Source: a virus
Length of the DNA stretch: 26,602 bases
Reading direction: 5' to 3' (one strand)
Virus record (IMG/VR): IMGVR_UViG_3300025809_000106
Span: 1-26,602 of that record
The notes beneath the pieces are model-generated. The model searched no databases. It had not been told where the DNA came from and saw only the letters and a program-made list of their open reading frames with translations. Each line of letters starts with the position of its first letter. The stretch's first letter is position 1. This document shows positions 1 through 6,208 of this stretch, one piece after another. The position numbers and the translations under genes were made by a program.

Positions 1-633
1 AGAAATTAAAATGCCTAATGGCCAAAGAATTTTACCCATAAGTTTTGAAATAGGAGCCAAAGTGCTACCTATACCACGTACTGAACCACCAAAAAATTTA
101 GTTACTGATGCTCCTATCTTAGCACCTGGTCCTAAGAAATAAGCACTTAATGCAGTACCAACTACAGTTAAAGGACGAAGAAAAGACTTAATTTGGATAC
201 CAAGCCTAGGTATTAATGTTTTAAAGTTAGTTTTAAACTTACTCTTTGTTTCTTCAATTATATCACCAATCTTTGTTGTAAATCCAGTAAGACCATTAAG
301 CTTCTTAATAAGAGGTAATTCCCAACCACGTAACCCTACCATAGTTAAACCTAGTGCACTAATACCAGCAAGAAATGTTCCTAGCTTTCCGGCTAAACCC
401 ATTAAACCAAATAAACCAACATTAAACTTATCACCACCACTATTTCCATCAATCTTAGTAGCTTTGGCAGGCTTGTCTGATTTCTCGGACTTACTTTCTC
501 GTTCTTTCTCAAGGGCATCTAATCGTGCACGCTCTTGAGTTAAGAACCATTGTTTAAAGTTCCTATTGAGATTAGCAGTCTCTGTATTGTTCTTATGTAA
601 TTGCTTTACTACATCTTCGAGATTAGTTGCCAT
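1..633 (-). CDS. Putative tail tape-measure / tail-hub protein, N-terminal 211 residues (cut by window edge)
   Basis: The frame starts at ATG 633-631 and stays open to base 1, so the C-terminus lies outside the window. A GC-rich ribosome site (AAGG..GGA) precedes the ATG. Residues 1-60 are charged and helical (MATNLEDVVKQLHKNN..., then a Lys/Glu/Ser-rich stretch). Residues 70-103 form a Gly-rich hydrophobic segment (FNVGLFGLMGLAGKLG), with further hydrophobic stretches at about 150-170 and 195-210. Such helical proteins with hydrophobic patches lie just downstream of tail-assembly chaperone genes and set tail length. The start overlaps the gp51-like frame by 11 bases, again as expected for chaperone and tape measure. 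The identity is inferred from position and composition; no family motif was recognised. It could instead be another hub or structural protein. Confidence 0.6.
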   Translation of the reverse strand, partial: MATNLEDVVKQLHKNNTETANLNRNFKQWFLTQERARLDALEKERESKSEKSDKPAKATKIDGNSGGDKFNVGLFGLMGLAGKLGTFLAGISALGLTMVGLRGWELPLIKKLNGLTGFTTKIGDIIEETKSKFKTNFKTLIPRLGIQIKSFLRPLTVVGTALSAYFLGPGAKIGASVTKFFGGSVRGIGSTLAPISKLMGKILWPLGILIS

Positions 634-814
634 TGTTCCGCCTTTTGGTTTCTTCTTCTTGTTCTTTCAAATGCGTTTCAAGCATTGTTATATAAACTTC
701 TTTTTCCCATGGTATTAAACTGTCTATCTCATTCAAACTATAGTTATGGTGTTGCATTAAAGCAAAGTTATTTCTATAGTAATTAATTATACTATTATGA
801 GACAGACATACTAG
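623..814 (-). CDS. gp51-like / 'T-part' tail-assembly chaperone extension, probably made by -1 frameshift from gp26
   Basis: This 63-codon frame runs from the slippery heptamer at the end of gp26 to a TAA at 625-623. It lies exactly in the -1 frame of gp26 with no stop between. It reads LVCLSHNSIINYYRNN, then MQHHNYSLNEIDSLIPWEKE, then VYITMLETHLKEQEEETKRR. The pattern of an aromatic/His start, a 'IPWEK..Y..ML..H' helix and a charged Glu/Lys/Arg end resembles the small gp51 proteins of marine T4-like phages and the T part of GT chaperones. The only useful internal ATG (757-755) would give 44 residues and has no Shine-Dalgarno sequence. A fusion with gp26 would be 301 residues, with base 814 read twice. 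The open frame is seen directly; the frameshift and the role in loading the tape measure are inference. Confidence 0.78.
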   Translation of the reverse strand, partial: LVCLSHNSIINYYRNNFALMQHHNYSLNEIDSLIPWEKEVYITMLETHLKEQEEETKRRNNGN

Positions 815-1527
815 AAAAAATCTTGCATACCACTTAGTGTCATTTCATTATCTTTATTACAACTATGACAAACAAATTTAACATCATGTTTAAGTGTTGG
901 CATATCTTCCATATATTCTTTAATGGCATTAAGATCACTAGTATTCATAGAGTTAATAAAGTTATCTTGGTCAACTTTACTTTCACCAGCAAAGATAATT
1001 CTTTCTTCATCAGTAACCACTGTCTTAATACACATCTTAATCATATCAAATGTTGATTCAGAGCTTGATTTACCAGCTGTAGTCTTTGATTCATTTACTA
1101 CACTATTATAAGTAGGCCATTGTAGCTCTAATGATATATCAGAGTTTAATTCAATAACAGATCCTTCTAAGCTCATATTACCTTTTACATTAATATTATC
1201 AATTGGTATTGATACTTCATTAGATTCTTCACATTGACCACAAGCTAATGATAATTTAACATTTTCTCCAACTGATCTTGATCTTAGTTGTGTAAACATA
1301 AATTCAATATCAAATGTTGTTAGCTTAGATGTGTTTAATTCACCTTCGGCACAAGCTTCTATAGTGTCAACAATAGATGATAAAATCTGTGTTTCATCTT
1401 TTGATTCCATAGCAAGTAAAAGAACCTTTTCTTCCTTAACTAGAAAGGGCCTAAATCTAATCTTTTTCTTTGTAGAAGGTATGATCAATTCATACTTGGG
1501 TTGGTCGTTTAGTTTCGGTAAAGCCAT
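811..1527 (-). CDS. gp26: Baseplate hub assembly protein gp26 (T4_baseplate family), probable tail-assembly chaperone 'G' part
   Basis: This 238-residue protein opens MALPKLNDQPKYELIIPSTK and matches the T4_baseplate/gp26 pattern. A short beta N-terminus leads to 'IRFRPFLVKEEKVLLLAMES', then a helical region with 'TTFDIEFMFTQLRSRSVGE', a CxxC pair (C96, C99), a beta region, and a second CxxC pair near the end (C220, C223). The four cysteines could bind zinc. The family size is about 210-240 residues. The start is ATG 1527 with GGAG nine bases upstream. In T4 this protein is needed for hub assembly and is not a major virion part. Here it follows a tube-fold gene by 12 bases and precedes the gp51-like frame, to which it is probably joined by -1 frameshift. 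The family call is strong; zinc binding and the chaperone role are inferred. Confidence 0.85.
   Translation of the reverse strand: MALPKLNDQPKYELIIPSTKKKIRFRPFLVKEEKVLLLAMESKDETQILSSIVDTIEACAEGELNTSKLTTFDIEFMFTQLRSRSVGENVKLSLACGQCEESNEVSIPIDNINVKGNMSLEGSVIELNSDISLELQWPTYNSVVNESKTTAGKSSSESTFDMIKMCIKTVVTDEERIIFAGESKVDQDNFINSMNTSDLNAIKEYMEDMPTLKHDVKFVCHSCNKDNEMTLSGMQDFF
814..820 (-). promoter_or_regulatory. Candidate -1 ribosomal frameshift site T TTT TTC at the end of gp26
   Basis: On the minus strand the last gp26 codons read GAT TTT TTC TAG. The heptamer T TTT TTC fits the X XXY YYZ slippery rule in the correct frame, one codon before the stop. tRNA-Phe can re-pair on TTT TTT after slipping back one base, and the next codons (CTA GTA TGT) enter the gp51-like frame. 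Phage P2 uses the closely similar T TTT TTG for its tail-chaperone frameshift. No strong stimulatory structure sits at the usual distance; a 6-bp stem lies 18 bases downstream. Confidence 0.75.
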
Positions 1528-1539
1528 AATAACTCCATG

Positions 1540-2130
1540 TTATGATATCCAGTCGTCGTAGCTGAACTGGATGTTTAATTCAAGCAAACCATTTTGCTCA
1601 CTATTTAGTTGAAGAGCATTAATAGTAGTTGGAAATGCTCTAATCAATTTACATTTATATACTTCAATATCACTTGTAATGCTGAAATCAAATAGATCAG
1701 CTAAGTTATTTGCAGTAAAGTCTATTTCAAAATTAACAGAAAGACCGTTGCGTTTTTTCTTCTGTAATTGAGTAATTTCTATATCAAAGACATAATCATC
1801 TTTGTATTTTAATTCTTTTGTTTGGAAGTCAATGATCCTAGATTGCCATTCATCAAAGTATTCTTTAATGCCGTAATCATTCATTACATAGAATGTCATA
1901 GAAACATCCTCTTCAGCATATCCATAAGCAACTTTTTTCTGCTTCATGCCAATGATACGCTCTTGAGTAAGTATCTGACGACCAGGCAATTGTACATCTT
2001 TACAAAGCAAGTTAAGATCATATGATGCTTCTATACCTAAGTTTGGTAATTGCACTTTCCATAGGTTAGCTTGAGCAAGCCCACCCTTTTTACCTATAAG
2101 AGATTTCATCTGATCAACGCTAAAGGTCAT
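1540..2130 (-). CDS. Tail-tube-fold protein (gp19/gp54-like), probable tube initiator or tube-baseplate adaptor
   Basis: This 196-residue protein starts at ATG 2130 in an ATGA overlap with the gene upstream. It shows the order typical of T4 gp19/gp54 tube-domain proteins. An N-terminal 'GGLAQANLWKVQLPNLG' strand is followed by 'LLCKDVQLPGRQI', 'KKVAYGYAEEDVSMTFYVMND' (the strand after the tube loop), the helix 'IKEYFDEWQSRIID', and C-terminal strands with 'KCKLIRAFPTTINALQL' and 'LELNIQFSYDDW'. Such proteins stack as hexamers to form or cap the tail tube. It lies among hub-assembly genes, away from any sheath gene, which favours a tube initiator (gp54-type) over the major tube protein gp19. 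Fold recognition is moderately strong; the exact numbering is uncertain. Confidence 0.65.
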   Translation of the reverse strand: MTFSVDQMKSLIGKKGGLAQANLWKVQLPNLGIEASYDLNLLCKDVQLPGRQILTQERIIGMKQKKVAYGYAEEDVSMTFYVMNDYGIKEYFDEWQSRIIDFQTKELKYKDDYVFDIEITQLQKKKRNGLSVNFEIDFTANNLADLFDFSITSDIEVYKCKLIRAFPTTINALQLNSEQNGLLELNIQFSYDDWIS

Positions 2131-2714
2131 ATCATTTTCCTTGACTGTTTATACACTTGGTTGGAAGAAGCACCTTTCCATTGAGCCATAGGTAAGAATG
2201 TAGCAATTTCCCATTCTGATGGTGGTACTAATGCCAATCTACTTTTAACGTGTGCTGTGAGATAGTGTTTTATTGTAGGTTTAAATTCTTTAAACTTAGA
2301 TGAGCCATTGAGTAACTCATAACTAAGTTTTAGTCTTGTTGTTTCATTGTACTTATCATTATTCTTTAGATCAATTAAACCATCTAGTAGTTTAGCTCTT
2401 AGAATTGGTGGCAAGTAATGTAAGTTTAATCCCATAAAACCACCTTTAGCATCTCCTATAACAAAGATAAGAGGAAACTGGTCATAGTATGGTAATGTAT
2501 CTTTATGCTTTGGATCATAAAAGAACATATACATATTGCCTATTACACTAGTTTTAGATAGTTGTAGAGACTCCGCACGCATTAAACCTTCACGATTGAT
2601 TCTGCGCATTGATTGCGCACGCTTACGGAACCATTCACGTGATTGGTCAGTCCTTGGTGTGATACCAGCTCTGAGTGCTTCTGCGGATATTCTATTAAAT
2701 AAGTTTTTGCTCAT
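2127..2714 (-). CDS. Conserved T4-like phage protein of unknown function
   Basis: This 195-residue basic protein starts at ATG 2714, 13 bases after the gp4 stop and with no clear Shine-Dalgarno sequence. Its Arg-rich N-terminus (residues 15-45, with 'SREWFRKRAQSMRR') leads to a distinctive core: 'GNMYMFFYDPKHKDTLPYYD', 'FPLIFVIGDAKGGFMGLNLH' and 'YLPPILRAKLLDGLIDL'. The C-terminal part (residues 145-190) contains 'KHYLTAHVKSRLALVPPSEW'. I recall this DPK..LPYYD.FPL...GF.GLN.HYLPP core from other marine T4-like phages, where it is usually left unnamed. Its place between gp4 and tube/hub assembly genes suggests a head-tail joining or DNA-end role, or a virion part, but nothing in the sequence proves it. 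A TATAAATA box ends five bases before the ATG. Confidence 0.8.
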   Translation of the reverse strand: MSKNLFNRISAEALRAGITPRTDQSREWFRKRAQSMRRINREGLMRAESLQLSKTSVIGNMYMFFYDPKHKDTLPYYDQFPLIFVIGDAKGGFMGLNLHYLPPILRAKLLDGLIDLKNNDKYNETTRLKLSYELLNGSSKFKEFKPTIKHYLTAHVKSRLALVPPSEWEIATFLPMAQWKGASSNQVYKQSRKMI

Positions 2715-2719
2715 GATGT

Positions 2720-2727
2720 TATTTATA
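2720..2727 (-). promoter_or_regulatory. Possible T4-type late promoter on the minus strand (TATAAATA)
   Basis: The minus strand reads TAG-TATAAATA-ACATC-ATG, with the TAG being the gp4 stop and the ATG the start at 2714. An exact late box is present. By T4 spacing (box at about -13 to -6) transcription would begin at or next to the A of the ATG, giving a leaderless message. The CYYT bases that precede the other late boxes in this window are absent, so this may be chance in AT-rich DNA. Confidence 0.35.
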
Positions 2728-3237
2728 CTATTTTTTAGTAGTTTTTTTCTTTGTCTTGAAAGGTTTTAGAGGTTTAATTGATTTTAGTCTTTTAATTGGT
2801 TTAGGCATAATACCCATCTTAATTAAAGTATTCTCTGTCCATATCTGAAAACCCCAGTCTCTATCTTTAGCATATATTCTGGCTGCTTCCCATTTGTTTT
2901 CGTTCTTAATGTAAGATAGGCTTTCGTTAATATATCTTTTTGTTTTCTTCCCTGGATACTCTGGTGGTCTTGTTTCTTTATCTGGTTTAATCTCTATAAG
3001 ATCAACAGATCCGTCTTTCCATGTGATCTTTAGATCCATAAAATATCTATGATACCTCTTATCTACAGCATAAAGATATGGTATTACAACTTCCTCGCTT
3101 GACCAATACTTAACAGCAGTGCTTTGATCACACCAATTAAAACATTTTAGCTCCCAACTTGATCTATATGTTATCTTAGTGAAGTCACCTTTATACTTTT
3201 CAATGTTCTTTGGTCTAAATTTACCACTATGAGCCAT
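2728..3237 (-). CDS. gp4: Head completion protein gp4 (gp50/gp65), TnsA/PD-(D/E)XK nuclease-like
   Basis: This 169-residue protein opens with 'GKFRPKNIEKYKGDFTKITY' and 'RSSWELKCFNWCD', the hallmark start of T4 gp4 (about 150 residues). A nuclease-like core follows: E29 in RSSWE, D68 in YFMDLKI, and E82-x-K84 in LIEIKPDKE, matching a PD-(D/E)XK / TnsA N-terminal arrangement. The C-terminal 25 residues are a Lys-rich tail, somewhat longer than in T4. In T4, gp4 acts with gp2 to finish DNA-filled heads before tail joining. The start at ATG 3237 has AAGG six bases upstream. It is divergent from gp48, with 50 bases between, and in T4 it also neighbours gene 53. Identity is confident. Nuclease activity is inferred from the retained residues. 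Confidence 0.9.
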   Translation of the reverse strand: MAHSGKFRPKNIEKYKGDFTKITYRSSWELKCFNWCDQSTAVKYWSSEEVVIPYLYAVDKRYHRYFMDLKITWKDGSVDLIEIKPDKETRPPEYPGKKTKRYINESLSYIKNENKWEAARIYAKDRDWGFQIWTENTLIKMGIMPKPIKRLKSIKPLKPFKTKKKTTKK

Positions 3238-3246
3238 GATTTACCT

Positions 3247-3254
3247 TATAAATA
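3247..3254 (+). promoter_or_regulatory. T4-type late promoter (CCTTATAAATAA) upstream of gp48
   Basis: An exact TATAAATA late box lies in the 50-base divergent gap between gp4 and gp48, preceded by ACCT. Thirty-three bases separate it from the gp48 ATG at 3288, and AAGG (3277-3280) gives the ribosome site. Transcription would begin near 3260 by T4 spacing. The box occurs here, at 10525 and at 13803, each time at the head of a gene cluster. Confidence 0.8.
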
Positions 3255-3287
3255 ATACTAATTACTTCTATATATTAAGGTTATAAG

Positions 3288-4232
3288 ATGATCAATGAAC
3301 CAAAAGGCCCGTATAATTTCCCAATCGACGATACAAATGAGTATCCCGCTGAGATTGTATTTCGTCAAATTAACATAGCACCTCTGACTGCAAACGATTT
3401 ACTAAACTTTGTAAAAGAAATCAACTTAGCCGAAATGAATGTTGAAGGTATTTCTACAGAAAGAGATGGTCTAGGTTCTTCTATAGCAGTAACAGATATA
3501 GAAGAAAAAACATTAACTCGAAGTATTAAGAGAACACCATTAGAAGCAAATGGTGATTGGTGGGTATCATTATATATGCCACAAAGTATTCCTTTTAATG
3601 ATGGTGTTGCATATCAGAATGTGGAACTTGGTGCTATTGGTGCTGGAATTGTTAACTCACTTAATACTGGAAAAAACTTGGCTCAAGCCGCAATGGCTGC
3701 TGTACAACAATCAACATCTGGTCTTATAGATGGGATTGTAAATAATGCTAATAGCGACGGAGCTAGTTTAGCTGCACTTAAAGTTGCTAGTAAAGCAAAT
3801 ACTACAGTTGCTAATGCAACATCGGCTGCTACACGTGTATCATTAAACCCTAATAGTAGAACATTGTTTAATAGTGTTCCTATGAGAAACTTTGCCTTTA
3901 CGTTTAAACTTATACCTAATAACCCTAAAGAAGTTGCTAGAATTAAAAGTATTATTAAACTGTTTAGAACAGCTATGTACCCAGAGGAGATAGGTACTGA
4001 TCAAGTTGCTATAGGTTATAAATTTCCAGACCCATTTGAAATAAAGATGTTATATAGAGATCAAGATGTATTCACAAAAATACTACCATCATATCTAACT
4101 AATGTTACTACTACATATAATAATGCTGGACAAGGTTTCTATAAAGATGGCGGCTTTACTGATGTAGAGGTTACATTATCATTTACTGAAACAAGACCAC
4201 TTAACCGTGAAGACATTAAGGATAACTACTAA
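3288..4232 (+). CDS. gp48: Baseplate tail-tube cap protein gp48-like
   Basis: This 314-residue protein has an N-terminal 'YPAEIVFRQIN' strand and a long central part containing 'GDWWVSLYMPQSIPFNDGVA' and 'YQNVELGAIGAGIVNSL'. That segment resembles the T4 gp48 segment 'ALYLPENIEL..GVEYANEEMGAIGG'. A low-complexity Ala/Asn/Ser insert (about residues 125-185) precedes the C-terminal tube domain, with 'NSVPMRNFAFTFKLIPNNPK', 'IKSIIKLFRTAMYP' and 'YKFPDPFEIKMLY'. In T4, gp48 caps the hub and starts tube growth with gp54. The stop overlaps the next start by one base (TAATG), so it is translationally linked to gp53. Size is near the T4 protein (364). The gp48 assignment is likely; gp54 shares the same fold. 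Confidence 0.8.
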   Translation: MINEPKGPYNFPIDDTNEYPAEIVFRQINIAPLTANDLLNFVKEINLAEMNVEGISTERDGLGSSIAVTDIEEKTLTRSIKRTPLEANGDWWVSLYMPQSIPFNDGVAYQNVELGAIGAGIVNSLNTGKNLAQAAMAAVQQSTSGLIDGIVNNANSDGASLAALKVASKANTTVANATSAATRVSLNPNSRTLFNSVPMRNFAFTFKLIPNNPKEVARIKSIIKLFRTAMYPEEIGTDQVAIGYKFPDPFEIKMLYRDQDVFTKILPSYLTNVTTTYNNAGQGFYKDGGFTDVEVTLSFTETRPLNREDIKDNY

Positions 4233-4954
4233 TGTATTTTAAAGATTTTCCACAAACATTATATAAGTTTGGAGATGCCGAATCGTTCGTTAGATTTCAA
4301 CAGTTAAACACTTATGTGAATCTAATTGATCAGTATAGAGATGATGTAACAGTTTATGAGAAATATATAATACAACCAGGTGAGAGAGCTGATACACTAT
4401 CATTTAGACTTTATGGTACTACTGATTATCATTGGACATTCTTTGTAGCTAATGATAATATAAGAGAGAGTGGTTGGCCTTTAGATAGATCACGTATATA
4501 TGAAACAGCTCAAAAGAATTATCCACATAGAGCTATTACTACAGCAACTAACATTGGTAATACTAACTTTAAGAAAGGTCAAGTAGTAACTGGTTCACAG
4601 TCTGGTTCAACTGGTCCTATTATAGAAGTAAAACTTGATCTTGGTATTATTATTGTAAATGCTAATGGTAATTTTAATGATGGTGAGACATTAAGTGTTG
4701 GTACAGGTGGTGATACACAGACTTGTCTTATTACTAGTGAGGTCGCACAGTATGATTCAATACACCATTACGAGAATTCAGATAATGAATATACAGATAT
4801 TGATCCTCATAGCCCTAATACATCTGGATTAGTACCAGTTACATATGTAGAGAGATTAATTAAATTTAATGATGAGTTATCTCAAATAAGTATTATTAAC
4901 CCTAAGATAATAGAACAAGTAGTTGGCCAGTTCAATAAAGAGTTAAAGGCTTAG
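4232..4954 (+). CDS. gp53: Baseplate wedge protein gp53 with an internal beta-rich insert
   Basis: Residues 1-105 match gp53: 'MYFKDFPQTLYKFGD', 'IQPGERADTLSFRLYGTTDY' and 'HWTFFVANDNIRESGWPLD'. In T4, gp53 clamps neighbouring wedges together and is about 196 residues long. Here it is 240, and the extra length is mainly residues 107-172, a compact Gly/Asn/Thr-rich insert ('FKKGQVVTGSQSGSTGPIIE' to 'FNDGETLSVGTGG'). Similar F..GE.vtG..SG..g modules recur in marine phage structural proteins. The C-terminus returns to wedge-like sequence with 'YVERLIKFNDELSQISIINP'. The gene starts one base inside the gp48 stop and ends three bases before gp27. Identity is confident; the insert's role is unknown. 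Confidence 0.9.
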   Translation: MYFKDFPQTLYKFGDAESFVRFQQLNTYVNLIDQYRDDVTVYEKYIIQPGERADTLSFRLYGTTDYHWTFFVANDNIRESGWPLDRSRIYETAQKNYPHRAITTATNIGNTNFKKGQVVTGSQSGSTGPIIEVKLDLGIIIVNANGNFNDGETLSVGTGGDTQTCLITSEVAQYDSIHHYENSDNEYTDIDPHSPNTSGLVPVTYVERLIKFNDELSQISIINPKIIEQVVGQFNKELKA

Positions 4955-4957
4955 ATC

Positions 4958-6208
4958 ATGTCTGATATAGTTGCCTCACAGTATAGGTATCAATCTGCGG
5001 TTGTAGTTAATGAAACAACTGGGCTTAGAGTAGATGTATCAGCTGCTATTGCTGAACTACAACTATATGAAAACATAACAAGCATTGGTATCTCTGGTAA
5101 GATCCTTATAGTTGATAACTTAAATCTATTTGATCGAATAAACTTCTCTGGTACTGAGACATTAGATATTGAAGTATTATCAGATGCTACTGGTACAACG
5201 ATTAAGAAATCATTTGTTATGGTTAATGTTGATAATAAGAAAGTTGTAAACGACGAGACTATATCATATGTCTTTAGTCTTATGAGTAAACCAGTATTTA
5301 GAAGCAATCTTCAAGTATTAAGTAAGGCTTATGAAGGTACACCACTTCAGATAATAGGTAAAATTCTTACTGGTAATCTTGGTGTTTCTTTAGATAAGAC
5401 ATTACTAGAAGGTACAGATCCAGTTCAAGAAAACATGAGCGTGATATCACCTTATCTAACACCTATAGAGACCATTCAATGGATTCGTAATATGTGTACT
5501 ACAGAAGCCAGTGGCTTTCCTTTCTTTTTATTCGGTACAATTCATTCAGATGATATCAAAGTTACTTCACTTGAAAACATAATGAATAAACAACCAGAAT
5601 TTAATAGACCATTTATATATTCTGGTGCTATAGCAAATACTCAAGACACTATTAAAAAGCTATTTACTATCGAGCAGATAGAATACAATGATAATTCTAG
5701 TACACTAACATCGGTTATAAGTGGTGCTGTAGGAGCTAAGTATGAAGTATTAGATACTGTTTACGGAACAAGTAATGATAATAAACAGTTTAAAATAGAG
5801 GATGCTCTCCCTGATACTAAGTTATATGATACTAGATTTAAAATAGATGATAAGAAAATATCAGAGTTTGAATCAAACTATATCTTTAGTGTTGTTGCAC
5901 CTACTATGGCTGACGCAAACGGGTATGGTTATAATAAAGATACAAACAAGTTAAAGAGTAAAGTTTTAAGAAATGGTGTTTTACAAGCACTTAATATGAA
6001 CGGATCAGTCATTAAAGTAAATGGATTACCGTTTATGGCATCTAAGAGTGTTGGACCTGGATCTGTTATATCTATAGAGGTTGTTCAATTCTTTAATAAT
6101 AGATATGTTGTAGATGATAAGAAGTCCGGTAGATTTATAATCTCATCTTTAGATCACCAGTTCTTTGACGAGAAACATACTGTTACTTTAGGAGTAAGTA
6201 AGTTATGA
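4958..6208 (+). CDS. gp27: Baseplate hub protein gp27-like
   Basis: This 416-residue protein lies directly before the OB-fold spike gene, as a gp27-type hub should. Features resembling T4 gp27 (391 residues) include an N-terminal beta domain with 'ITSIGISGKILIVDNLNLFD', 'ETLDIEVLSD' and 'KKVVNDETISYVFSLMSKP'; a central part with 'ETIQWIRNMCTTEASGFPFF' and 'SLENIMNKQPEFNRPFIYSG'; and a C-terminal domain with 'VINDDKKSG'-like strands ending 'DHQFFDEKHTVTLGVSKL', comparable to the gp27 end that senses its own ligand strand. In T4 a gp27 trimer forms a torus on gp5 and joins it to the tube. The stop overlaps the next start (ATGA). The hub call rests on pattern and order; sequence identity to T4 is low. 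Confidence 0.8.
   Translation: MSDIVASQYRYQSAVVVNETTGLRVDVSAAIAELQLYENITSIGISGKILIVDNLNLFDRINFSGTETLDIEVLSDATGTTIKKSFVMVNVDNKKVVNDETISYVFSLMSKPVFRSNLQVLSKAYEGTPLQIIGKILTGNLGVSLDKTLLEGTDPVQENMSVISPYLTPIETIQWIRNMCTTEASGFPFFLFGTIHSDDIKVTSLENIMNKQPEFNRPFIYSGAIANTQDTIKKLFTIEQIEYNDNSSTLTSVISGAVGAKYEVLDTVYGTSNDNKQFKIEDALPDTKLYDTRFKIDDKKISEFESNYIFSVVAPTMADANGYGYNKDTNKLKSKVLRNGVLQALNMNGSVIKVNGLPFMASKSVGPGSVISIEVVQFFNNRYVVDDKKSGRFIISSLDHQFFDEKHTVTLGVSKL

Noticed and set aside
626-757. Independent translation of a 44-residue gp51-like protein from ATG 757
   Set aside because: No Shine-Dalgarno sequence precedes it, and the frame is open well upstream to the heptamer, which fits frameshifting better. 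It is not fully excluded.
776-795. Six-base-pair stem (ATAGTA / TACTAT) downstream of the slippery heptamer as a frameshift stimulator
   Set aside because: It is weak, all AT but two pairs, and starts 18 bases after the heptamer, beyond the usual 5-9 base spacing. It may be incidental.
1540-2130. Major tail tube protein gp19
   Set aside because: The fold fits, but no sheath gene is nearby and the gene sits in the hub-assembly cluster, so a tube initiator is more likely.
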